Positions 1 to 10,092 of a stretch of DNA of 64,000 nt are shown here, piece after piece; position 1 is the stretch's first letter, and each line of letters begins with the position of its first letter. Source of the stretch: Littorina saxatilis. Taxonomy: Eukaryota > Mollusca > Gastropoda > Littorinimorpha > Littorinidae. The position numbers and the translations under genes are program-made. The stretch covers positions 40,770,416-40,834,415 of the forward strand of contig NC_090246.1 of NCBI RefSeq assembly GCF_037325665.1. The letters are read 5' to 3'. The notes beneath the pieces were generated by a model, which saw nothing but the letters and a program-made list of their open reading frames with translations, made no database searches and was not told the origin of the DNA.

Positions 1-112
1 CTTTGCCACGAGCGGTGGACAGGTCTTGCGGAAAAAATGCAATGCGTTCAGTTTCATTCTGTGAGTTCGACTGAGCTTGACTAAATGTTGTATTTTCCCC
101 TTACGCGAATTG
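1..112 (+). repeat. Repeat family A, 3' end (copy 1)
   Basis: The window opens inside a copy of the commonest repeat here. The stretch from CTTTGCCACGAGCGG to the terminal GCGAATTGTT matches the last ~110 bp of the copies ending near 2490, 4569, 25766 and 31771. The 5' part lies outside the window. It contains the subterminal CTTGACTAAATGTTGTA and the slightly changed 3' terminal stem. Confidence 0.85.
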
Positions 113-159
113 TTTAAACTTTTCTTCCTTCTTCTTCTTATTTCTACCGTCTACAATTC

Positions 160-520
160 GTAAACAACACGGCCAGAGAGCCTTCTCCCACTCTGCTGCC
201 GTTGCGTGGAACTCTCTTCCTTACTCTATCCGACACTGCAAAACATTTTGTTCCTTCAAATCAAACCTTAAAACACACTTCTTCACACAGTATTTTGATT
301 AATTTTATTTCAACATGGTGCATTTTTGATCAGGTGTTTGAATGTTTGAATGCTTTGCCTGTGTTAGTATGCTTGCAGCTTGTATTGATGTAGTGTTTCG
401 TTGTTCACTTGTGTGCTGAATGCTGCGGTGTATATGTATGTTTCATATTTTTTTCATTGTAAAGCACTTAGAGAATGTAAAGCGCTCTATAAATCTCCCA
501 TATTATTATTATTATTATTA
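160..520 (+). mobile_element. 3' end of a CR1/L2-type LINE
   Basis: About 45 codons from 160 to the TAA at 300-302 read like the C-terminus of a non-LTR retrotransposon ORF2, with the hallmark AWNSLP followed by an FKSNLK...FF segment. A ~200-bp 3' UTR follows. It ends in the conserved GTAAAGCGC...TATAAAT-like box and an (ATT)n tail at about 503-523, typical of CR1/L2 elements. The rest of the element is absent, so this is a 5'-truncated dead copy. Confidence 0.8.
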
Positions 521-845
521 TTACTCTTTATCTATATACGTTCACGTAAAATGTTGATTGCTGTGATAAACCTTCATAGATTTGCAATAACTTGAACGGA
601 AAAAAAGATTTGAAACGTCACGTGTATCCAACTCGAAATCCATGCAGGTGCCATGCGGCAATGATGGAACACATAAGAGAGGCAAACATGGAACAGTGTT
701 CCAGCTTTGCCGCATTCTGTTCCATCTTACCCTCATCAAACAATAAACAGAACACTGCTGTTTTATTCACGTATTCAATTCTCTTTTCGGTTTTGTTGTG
801 GTTTTCCTTTCTATAAGTTTTATTGAATGATTGATTGATTTGTTT

Positions 846-1575
846 GACAGTATTATGAGACCCGAACGGCGGTGGTTACCAGAAGAAATGGGCTGCGCTT
901 TGTCGGCAGTGAAAAACGGAGACTGTATGGGTTTGCGTTGCGCATCAAGAGCATATGGTGTTACTGTCACAACTCTTAAAAGTAATTTAGAAGGAAACAA
1001 ACAAATTTGCAAAAGAAGAAAAGTTCAAAGGAAGACCTTCTACATTAACACCAGAGATAGAACAAGAACTAATCAATAGCATTCTTGAAGCTGAAATAAA
1101 TTTGCCAACGTCACCCCCATCGTTGTTTTGTACACTGTACATGGAGATTCTGGTCATTATGATTGCTTGGTGTCAGCAGCAAATGTAAGCTTACCTGCTG
1201 CTGATGTCCTGCAACGCACAACCACAAGCTCGTCGAAGAGATCATCACGAAAAAACAATCTTCTCCTTACAAGCAAAAGCTGGAGATGTCACTTGCAAAA
1301 AGGCGTGCATGTCAACAGAAAAGAGGAAAGAATGAAGCTACAAAATCTTCTGCTCAGAGAAACAAGAGGGGAATATCTTCTGATCAGAGGGAAAAAAGGA
1401 GAACATTCTCGACGATGCGTTCTATCCCGGGGGAAAGCACTTGGTACTGCTTCATGTGTGGCACCAACTCCCCTGAGAACATGATACAGTGCCAGAGGTG
1501 CACACAGTGGGCACACGAGGACTGCGCTGACAGCAGCGGACAAAAGGACTTCGAAATCTGTACTTAGCAATTTTT
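846..1575 (+). pseudogene. pogo-type transposase remnant with C-terminal zinc finger
   Basis: Residues read from 880-985 (LPEEMGCALSAVKNG, then ASRAYGVTVTTLKS) match a Psq/pogo-type helix-turn-helix. A shift of frame leads into KFKGRPSTLTPEIEQELI at about 1018-1075, the usual linker of pogo/Jerky-like transposases. The DDE catalytic core is missing. From 1440 the frame WYCFMCGTNSPENMIQC...CTQWAHEDCAD shows a C2HC/PHD-like zinc finger, as found at the C-terminus of some invertebrate pogo-like proteins. It is therefore an internally deleted, frameshifted DNA-transposon gene. Terminal repeats were not recognised. Confidence 0.7.
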
Positions 1576-1598
1576 GTGTGTCTGCAAAATCAGTTTTT

Positions 1599-2490
1599 AT
1601 ATTTAGTCAAGTTTTGACTAAATATTTTAACATCGAGGGGGAATCGAAACGAGGGTCGTGGTGTATGTGCGTGCGTGTGTGTGTGTGCGTGTGTGTGTGT
1701 GTCTGTGTGTGTCTGTGTGTGTGTGTAGAGCGATTCAGACTAAACTACTGGACCGATCTTTATGAAATTTGACATGAGAGTTCCTGGGTATGATATCCCC
1801 GAACGTTTTTTTCATTTTTTTGATAAATGTCTTTGATGACGTCATATCCGGCTTTTCGTGAAAGTTGAGGCGGCACTGTCACGCCCTCATTTTTCAACCA
1901 AATTGGTTGACATTTTGGTCAAGTAATCTTCGACGAAGCCCGGACTTCGGTATTGCATTTCAGCTTGGTGGCTTAAAAATTAATTAATGACTTTGGTCAT
2001 TAAAAATCTGAAAATTGTAAAAAAAAATAAAAATTTATAAAACGATCCAAATTTACGTTTATCTTATTCTCCATCATTTGCTGATTCCAAAAACATATAA
2101 ATATGTTATATTCGGATTAAAAACAAGCTCTGAAAATTAAATATATAAAAATTATTATCAAAATTAAATTGTCCAAATCAATTTAAAAACACTTTCATCT
2201 TATTTCTTGTCGGTTCCTGATTCCAAAAACATATAGATATGATATGTTTGGATTAAAAACACGCTCAGAAAGTTAAAACAAAGAGAGGTACAGAAAAGCG
2301 TGCTATCCTTCTTAGCGCAACTACTACCCCGCTCTTCTTGTCAATTTCACTGCCTTTGCCATGAGCGGTGGAGTGACGATGCTACGAGTATATTACGGTC
2401 TTGCTGAAAAATGGCATTGCGTTCAGTTTCATTCTGTGAGTTCGACAGCTACTTGACTAAATATTGTATTTTCGCCTTACGCGACTTGTT
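1599..2490 (+). repeat. Repeat family A, full-length copy 2
   Basis: This copy starts with the small palindrome TTAGTCAAGTTTTGACTAAA. A TG-rich microsatellite follows at about 1665-1730, then a block beginning TAGAGCGATTCAGAC, then AT-rich blocks with repeated GATTCCAAAAACATAT. It ends with CTTGACTAAAT and a CGCCTTACGCG stem plus ACTTGTT. It has no ORF. I infer a Helentron-like non-autonomous element (see findings). About 890 bp, close to the other full copies. Confidence 0.85.
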
Positions 2491-2578
2491 AAATCTGTTC
2501 TTAGTTATTTGCTTTGAGACTTTATGCGTAATGATTTTTACATTTAGTCAATTGGGCAGGTAGCCCGTTTATATCTAT

Positions 2579-2745
2579 TTGTCAACAGAAGAGGGGTACA
2601 AATGAAGCTGCGAAATTTCGTGGTACTGCTTCATGTGTGGCACCAACTCCCCTGAGGATATGTTATAGTGCCAGAAGTGCACACAGTAATCACACGATGA
2701 CTGCGCTGACAGTAGAAGACAAAGGACATTGTCTGCGAAATCGGT
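2579..2745 (+). pseudogene. Second pogo-type zinc-finger remnant
   Basis: GTCAACAGAAGAGG through TCTGCGAAATCGG repeats 1308-1600 with an internal deletion, and covers the same C-terminal zinc-finger coding region (TGGTACTGCTTCATGTGTGG is shared). It lies 90 bp downstream of a family A copy. Either the two remnants arose by local duplication or two elements died here. Confidence 0.65.
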
Positions 2746-3266
2746 TCTTTGCCTATTTTTTCCTTCTTTTTATTTAAGGTTTTGACGTATTTATTTATCT
2801 TGTGTGTGTGGCAATGTGTGCTTGTTTGTGTGTGAATGAGAGTGTGTGGGTGTATATGTGTGTGTGAGAGACACAGACAGAGCTAGAAAGAGAGTCAGGG
2901 TGTGTTTGTATGTGTTCCGAGTTTGACAACACAGTGTTCCACTTTACACACCCATGCGTCCAACCTGGAACAAATGCAGACATTTTTATTATGATCAGTC
3001 TGATGAGTTGCGTGACTTTTATTTTATTTTATGTGGTTCGTTTATTTACTGATAGAGTCTAGTATGTGACACTATAAAGAACGCTTTACAATATCCATGC
3101 TTTTGTCTGGTACGGCTGTTTCTCCTTAACTGTTCCAGGTTTAGCGACTTTCCCCTACATAGCAATATTTTATTGTTGGAAGGAGGCACTTAGAATTATC
3201 ATTCCTATATTCCTTATCATTTGCTGATTCCAAAAAGTGTTATGGTGTTTGGCGCAGAAATTATGC

Positions 3267-3756
3267 TTAACCTTCGCCGTAGGTCGTGAGTACTTTAGTA
3301 ACAGTCCGGACTTTAATTGCGAATATCTCGAAAACTAGGTGGAATTCTGTAATGAGCTTTTGGAAATGCCTCAAACACCTAAAAATCTATTATCTCCTAA
3401 ACCCGCATTAAAATTGATTGACAGGTAATTAAATAAACAAAGGTCAAACATCGACTATCTTCGCAGCACGTCGTGAGTACTTATGTAACCATACTTCTAA
3501 CAGTATAATGTGACTTTCTGATTCTCTTTCTGAGAAGAGTTCTGATCTATTTCAAGATGGCTCAAGGAACGAGCAGCGAACTCGAGCGGGAGTTTGAGAA
3601 CCGCGGGTAATTTTTTCTTCTACATCCTTTTTTTTTTTTTTTTTTTTCTTTTCATTTTTATATTTAGTCAAGTTTTGACTAAATATTTTAACATCGAGGG
3701 GGAATCCAAACGAGGGTCGTGGTGTATGTGCGTGTGTGTGTGTGTGTGTGTCTGTC

Positions 3757-3787
<31 letters not shown>

Positions 3788-4777
3788 CTGTCTGTGTGTG
3801 TGTGTGTGTAGAGCGATTCAGACTAAACTACTGGACCGATCTTTATGAAATTTGACATGAGAGTTCCTGGGTATGAAATCCCCGAACGTTTTTTTCATTT
3901 TTTTGATAAATGTCTTTGATGACGTCATATCCGGCTTTTCGTGATAGTTGAGGCGGCACTGTCACGCCCTCATTTTTCAACCAAATTGGTTGAAATTTTG
4001 GTCAAGTAATCTTCGACAAAGCCCGGACTTCGGTATTGCATTTCAGCTTGGTGGCTTAAAAATTAATTGATGACTTTGGTCATTAAAAATCTGAAAATTG
4101 TAAAAAAAAATAAAAATTTATAAAACGATCCAAATTTACGTTTATCTTATTCTCCATCATTTGCTGATTCCAAAAACATATAAATATCATATATTCGGAT
4201 TAAAAACAAGCTCTGAAAATTAAATATATAAAAATTATTATCAAAATTAAATTGTCGAAATAAATTTAAAAACACTTTCATCTTATTCCTTGTCGGTTCC
4301 TGATTCCAAAAACATAAATATGATATGTTTGGATTAAAAACACGCTCAGAAAGTTAAAACAAAGAGAGGTACAGAAAAGCGTGCTATCCTTCTTAGCGCA
4401 ACTACTACCCCGCTCTTCTTGTCAATTTCACTGCCTTTGCCATGAGCGGTGGAGTGACGATGCTACGAGTATACGGTCTTGCTGAAAAATGGCATTGCGT
4501 TCAGTTTCATTCTGTGAGTTCGACAGCTACTTGACTAAATATTGTATTTTCGCCTTACGCGACTTGTTTCTTTCTTTGTTTTCCTTTTTTTTTCTCTTTC
4601 CTGTTCTTTTTGTATCGTGTGTGTGTATGTGTGTGCCTACGTGTGTGTGAGTTGTGGTTGTGCCTTGTTCTTGTTTTGTTTACCCGTGCATGTTTTTCCT
4701 TCTTTGAGAAGTATGGTTACATTGGTACTCACGACGTGCTGCAAAGAATGTTTTTAGCGACCTACGGCGAAGGTTAA
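3267..4777. mobile_element. TTAA-flanked MITE (piggyBac-type ends) split by family A
   Basis: Perfect 16-bp terminal inverted repeats, CCTTCGCCGTAGGTCG at 3271-3286 and its complement at 4758-4773, are each bordered by TTAA (3267-3270, 4774-4777). TTAA targets with CC...GG ends are the hallmark of piggyBac elements. A further inverted pair (about 3464-3503 with 4703-4745) lies inside. Without the family A insertion at 3660-4569 the element would be ~600 bp. It has no transposase. Confidence 0.75.
3660..4569 (+). repeat. Repeat family A, full-length copy 3 (nested)
   Basis: Near-identical to the copy at 1599-2490, with an interrupted TG/TCTG tract at about 3735-3810. It lies wholly inside the TTAA-flanked MITE, so it inserted after that element. 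Confidence 0.85.
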
Positions 4778-4981
4778 AATAAAGAAATTCTTTCAAAGGA
4801 AATTATGCTTCAACCCTGCATTGACTTTACACTTTTTTCAGCCGATCAACGTCATATTGAAAGGCATGAGATTATAACTTCATCTTGCGACGCTGTTTTA
4901 GGCTAAAGATTTTGCCTCAAGCTTAATTTTTCTTCTCAGAATTGTTCTCTCTCTCTCTCTCTGTCTCTTCATCTCCTCTTT

Positions 4982-5560
4982 TTACATCTAGTCAAGTTTT
5001 AACTAAATGTATTAACATAGACGGGGTATCAAGACGAGGTGGTAGTGGTGTGTGCGTGTGTGTGTCTGTCTGTGTGCGTGTGTGTGGGGGGGGGGGGGGT
5101 AGAGCGATCCAGAGAAAAATTACTGGACCGATCTTCATGAAACCTGGGTATTGATATCCCAGACGTTTTTTTTCATTTATTTTGATAAATGTCTTTGGTG
5201 AAGTCATATCCGGCTTTTTGTGAAAGTTGAGGCAACACTGTCACACCCTCATTTTTTGATCAAATTGATTGAAACTGTGGTCAAGCAATCTTCGACGAAA
5301 CCCGGTTAATGGGATTGCATTTCAGCTTGGAAGCTTAACATTTAATTAATGAGTTTGGTCATTAAAAATCTGAAAATTAAAATTAAAATTAAAATGTTCG
5401 TTATCGATCTAAAAAAAAATTCCATCTTTTTCTTTATCATTTCCTGATTCCATAAACATATAGATATGTATTGCTTGGATTAAACACCAGTTCAGAAAGT
5501 TGAAAAGAATAGATACTAGCGCGCTTTTCTGTGAAGCGCTATACCTACCGCGCTATACTG
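4982..5560 (+). repeat. Repeat family A, diverged truncated copy 4
   Basis: ACATCTAGTCAAGTTTTAACT begins the copy. The TG tract is followed by a poly-G run at 5087-5099 and the AGAGCGATCCAGA block. Similarity fades near 5560, before the usual 3' end. It is more diverged than the other copies, so probably older. Confidence 0.75.
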
Positions 5561-7127
5561 CACTGGCTTGTTACTTTCTGCTCGCTTTTTTCGTGAACGC
5601 GTTCAGCGCTTTCTTGGTGCATGGCTGCGGGGGACAAAGCTACAATGATTTTGTGAACAAAAAGTGTGCAATTCATGGCCTTATTGAAATCCCCTGTGGA
5701 TTCAGACATATTTTGTTGTTGTTCGCGTGCAAGTGCTGTGTTCGGAAGGTGAAAGGAAAGCGAACGTATTTTGGTGCATTCAATTGACTGAATGGTGAAT
5801 CACGCTTTGGACAGCGTTCTTGTTGATCAATCGCTCCGTTGAGCTTCAACGAGTCTTTGATCGGGCGTCAATCGACCATAATACCGTCCAAGTTCCAAAT
5901 GGAAACTTATCAATGTGATACACACAAAATACTCACGTCTTGACAATCAAACACATTGAAAGAAGGAGAAAAACACATGTCTTAAACATATGCAGTCACA
6001 CACTCTTCTTTGTGACGTGGAGAATTTAAAATTCGACCGCGATGTACAGGCTACTCTTTTTGCACGTGGTGTCTAAAGCGATGTGTGTCAGTAATTAGGT
6101 AGCCACTTTCTTCTCCAATCAGCTTCTCTCAACAAGCAGGTTAGACTAGACTATTTGCTGTGCGTGTAGTTTGTGTGTGTGTGCATGTGTGTTTTCTCTC
6201 TATGCGTCCCAACACTTCTTCACCACCCCAACCCCCGCACCCCACATCTCTCCGGCCTCGCCTTTACCACCCGAGCCCACATCTCGCTTTGCTGCGCCGT
6301 CTCGCGAGAGCCTTATAATTCTACCTGCCATTACCAGCTGTCCATGTTCAGGTGTGCCTCGGGTTCGACTGATCTGGGTTCACATTGATTGTCCTGTGAC
6401 GGTTGGCGCTTTGGTCGGGGTGATCCGAAATTCCATTTATACTGCGCTGTTACTACGGACAATCGAAGTTAATTTTTCCGTTGGAAAGCCCTAATGTTTT
6501 TTTGGTTCGTGTGATTTCGTTGGAATTGATGACTATAAATTGCCTTCAAAGTGCAATCCAACGTGCGATTTGTTTATGGGTGATTTCATTTTCTTTGTGA
6601 CGAAACAGTGTGATTGTATGTCAACCCATTGGCGTTTTCCGGATTTCTTTCCCTTTTCTGTGAAGATCATTTTGTTTTGACGAAACTGCTGTCATGGAGA
6701 ATTTCAAAGAAGGTTTCTGATTCTTTTCATGATTTTTTTTAAAAACATTCTGCAGGAGTTAGCAACGTGACGTTGTTAGGTGGGTTTTTTCAGAGATTCT
6801 GCAATACTTAGCAATGTTCTGCTTTGCTTTAAATCTTGCCGGAGGTTTTGCAGCGTTCGCAACATGTTCCTGTTTCGATGTCGTGTCATAGCTGACTGAT
6901 TTCAGATGACCAGGTATGCATACAATATTCAATGAAAGAAACAAGAACTCGTCTTGTAAGGAATCCAGTCCTGCATTTTCTATATGCTGAAAAATAATGA
7001 CGTTAGGACCTGAAACCCTGTATGAAGATTTTACAATGATTGCGCAAAGATCCCCGCCATGCATCCCAACGTTATGGTCACCGTGAACTGGTAAGCATGA
7101 CAATTTTGTTTCTTTATTTTTGTCTCT
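5561..7127. other. No gene recognised
   Basis: Open frames here are short (the longest are about 95-115 codons) and resemble nothing I know. There is a short TG tract at 6172-6190 and a C-rich patch at 6225-6260. No repeat end or RNA gene was recognised. Confidence 0.5.
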
Positions 7128-7540
7128 TCATTGTTTCTTTCCTTTTCGCAGAAGAACTAAATGAATCAATGAATACAAATATAACAATAGATCTAAGAAA
7201 AATAAACAGATGACTGAATAACCAGATAAATAAACAGATAAATAAAAAAAGAAATGAATAAAAAAAAAGGAATTCACACTTTTCACAGACAATTCAGACA
7301 ATTCACAGAAATAAATAAATAAATAAATAAATCGATAATAAAAATAAATAAATAAAAATAAATAAACAAGTAAATAAATGATTACAAAATAATTGCAATA
7401 AACGAAAAATACATCAATAAACAAGCCATAAATTATTAAATACAATGAAATGTAACTGAAATATAGTGCTTCGAGAAACAGAGATGGAAAAGAAAGAATG
7501 AATGAAAAACAGGCAAACCCGCGTAATATCATTGCGTGCA
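7128..7540. repeat. AT-rich low-complexity block
   Basis: This block is dominated by AAAT/AAATA runs, the clearest at 7308-7380. The 134-codon minus-strand frame through it is rich in Phe, Tyr and Leu and is a composition artefact. Confidence 0.8.
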
Positions 7541-7867
7541 GATTTTACAGAAGAAGTAGATTGCAAAGAAAGGACAGATTTTTTAAGATAAAAGATGAAG
7601 TTTGTGAGAGAGATTTGAAAGAATAAATTAAAAGCAAAAGAAATCGATGGCTACTTTATTCTTGCCCGGGATGGGGGTGGGGAATGCACGTGTTTGGGGA
7701 AAGAGACAAGCTCCACATTTTGAACACATGGATATCGACGTACTGACCTAAAGGAACTAAAAATAAAAAAATAAAAAAATAATAATAAGAGTTTCAAAAT
7801 TGATTGAATTAAAATTCTTGATCATTTTCGAAAATCAAACATATATAGAGATATCATTTTTACTCTC

Positions 7868-9437
7868 TGTCACGATCGGGTGACAGAGACCAAGAAAGTG
7901 TCACTCAGTGGAGTGCCTGTTCTTGGTCGTGTATGATAGAAAGCGCCTGTGCGTGATATTGGACACAGCAGAGTTTGCTGACGGTGCTCTACGAGCACGG
8001 ATGTTTTGTATCGCACGAGTTTTACAGTGGAGGTTTCTGCTGTCATAGCTAGGGCTGACGGTTTTTCGCTGACAGCGCACACGGGATTTTCACGGATTGA
8101 GTTTCTCGTGTCTTTTTCTGCTTGGGAGGCAGAATTGTGTATAGCTGGACTGGGTTTTGGGACAAGGTCAGTCACGTGTATTTGGCTAGGTGGTCTGTCA
8201 GAGACTCAAGGACGGCACACTTGACACCCAGCGGCAGAAGGGGAAGGATCGTATACACAGTTTCTAGAGTATGATGGTTTTTCACCGAGTATTATATTCG
8301 GCACTCTAGGGGAACTTCCACTAGTTTTTCCTTTCTCCCTGCCACGTATTTTGCTGAGGACAAGTCGTCAATTTTCCTTCGTCGGCGATGGCTTTCGCAT
8401 AAGGATTCGACAAGGGGTTCTGGACGGTTTTGGTCACTGTTGACGAACAGAGGCTGGTCCAGGGAGGAAGCGGACTTTGCTTCCATTGAGAGTACAATCA
8501 TAGGCTTTTGAGGTAATAAATCATTATTTAACGCTGTTGATGAGTCTGTGTTGTGGAATGAAATACTCTCTGTTGTTCTTTCCAGGTTAGCGCATAATTT
8601 ACTCTCTGTGACGCTAAAATACTAATCTGTATATGGTTTTTGCAGATAGGGAGAGAAGGACGGAAAATGACTGTTTTGTTGTTGTAAAAAGTCCATTTTG
8701 TGCAGGCCCACGTGCTCGATGAGATATTTAAAGATGACATGTTTTAAGGTGGTGGGTGAGGGGTAGCTGACATGTTTAGTGCACCGATGCTTTCTGTTTG
8801 CAGCCTTCGTTTCGTTTCGCTTCGTTCGCCTCGCTTCGTTACGTTCCTGTAACATCTGCACGGCTGACTCTGGCGGGAACTGTTGAGGCTACGCTAACCA
8901 GGAGACCGGCTAACCAGGAGACCGGCTAACCAGCGGACCGGCTAACCGGCAGCGGACCGGCTAACCAGCGAACCGACTAACCAGCATACCGGCTAAGCAG
9001 CAGCAGCAGAGATAAAGCTAAGTGCACCATGTCGTACGCACCCCGTTGACCACCGTTGTCTTTTCGTATCTATGATTTCATTGGAGTAGTGACAACGTGG
9101 GGTGTGTGACACCTGCACGAACTAGGGCTTTTCGGACAGAACATTCTCATTTTGACTGTATTTACACGGGTTCAGCGTGTTCCTATAATTTTCTACATAA
9201 TACTGGCATTTTGTCAGTGAACACTGGTTTTTTACGTGTTGAGAACGTAAAAGGAACATATTTTGAGTGAAGGCTCGAGGGAGGTGGAGAGTTTATACAT
9301 AAACAGGCGTCTGAAACTTATACTTTTGTTGACTCTATTTAATTGTATGACTGCGAGAGTGGATCGTGGTGTGGTTAGTTAATTAGTAGTAATTAACCGG
9401 TTCATAATCACCTTGAGTGATATATTGAAACGTGACA
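7868..9437 (+). repeat. 5' LTR
   Basis: A direct repeat of 13394-14963. It contains an AATAAA at about 8514, a TTCGTTTCGCTTCG-like stretch at 8805-8850, and a minisatellite at 8893-9009 built from units like GGCTAACCAGCGGACC, which recurs at 14419-14535. Short open frames inside the LTR are duplicated with it and have no recognisable product. Confidence 0.92.
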
Positions 9438-9439
9438 CA

Positions 9440-9457
9440 TGGGGGCCAAGCCGGGAT
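9440..9457 (+). other. Primer-binding site, tRNA-Pro-like
   Basis: TGGGGGCCAAGCCGGGAT begins two bases after the 5' LTR. It starts with TGG, as needed to pair with a tRNA CCA end, and resembles the tRNA-Pro primer site known from other retroelements (TGGGGG...CCGGGAT shared). The tRNA assignment is an inference. Confidence 0.65.
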
Positions 9458-10092
9458 GTACTCAGTTAATTTCTGACTGATAAAGACCCACCAATTAAGG
9501 ATAACTAAGAGCAGATAATCTCGTCAGTGCTCGACTTATTTTCTGCTTGGTGCTACCCTTTTTTGTATAGTTTTGATCATATACCACACCTTAAGCGATT
9601 CACATCTTGCAGGAAATGTAAATTGTAATTTGTGAGTTATTGTATGCGCCAACTGTGATTACTTCCCTTTCCTTTGTTTGTGAATCTTTGTTGTTGTACG
9701 TTCAGAGTTTTCCGTTGCAGAGAGCTGAGCGGGGTTAACGGATTTGTTGTTCGTTTTACTCAGTTTTCTCTACATTGTTGTTTCGCATTCTGTAACAGGT
9801 TACATTTCTACCGTCTTGTTTTACTTGGATTTTTCTCCATATTTTGACTTTGTTGGAATTTTGGGGGGGAAGGGTCCGAGGACTTCTGTCCTAACCAAGG
9901 CTGTGGGAGACACTCTGTTTCACCGCAAAAAGCAGCCATAAAGTAGGCTACGCGATTTGTTCTACACCGTTTGGATTTTTCTTCTGCATTTTCTGGTTGC
10001 TGGATTTTTGTATCCACCGCTTTCATCACCGCGTGTTCTAGCTATAGCTGCGTTAGACTTATTTTGGTAATAAAGCTTTGCTAAAACTAACC

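Noticed and set aside
5500-5787. 95-codon frame with Cys residues (possible secreted peptide)
   Set aside because: It starts inside the decayed family A copy and has no signal peptide at its start; no homologue is known to me.
7128-7532. 134-codon minus-strand protein
   Set aside because: Phe/Tyr/Leu-rich translation of an AAAT low-complexity block.
8006-8861. Short open frames in the LTRs (also at 13532-14387)
   Set aside because: They are duplicated with the LTR, lack known domains, and are expected by chance in 1570 bp.
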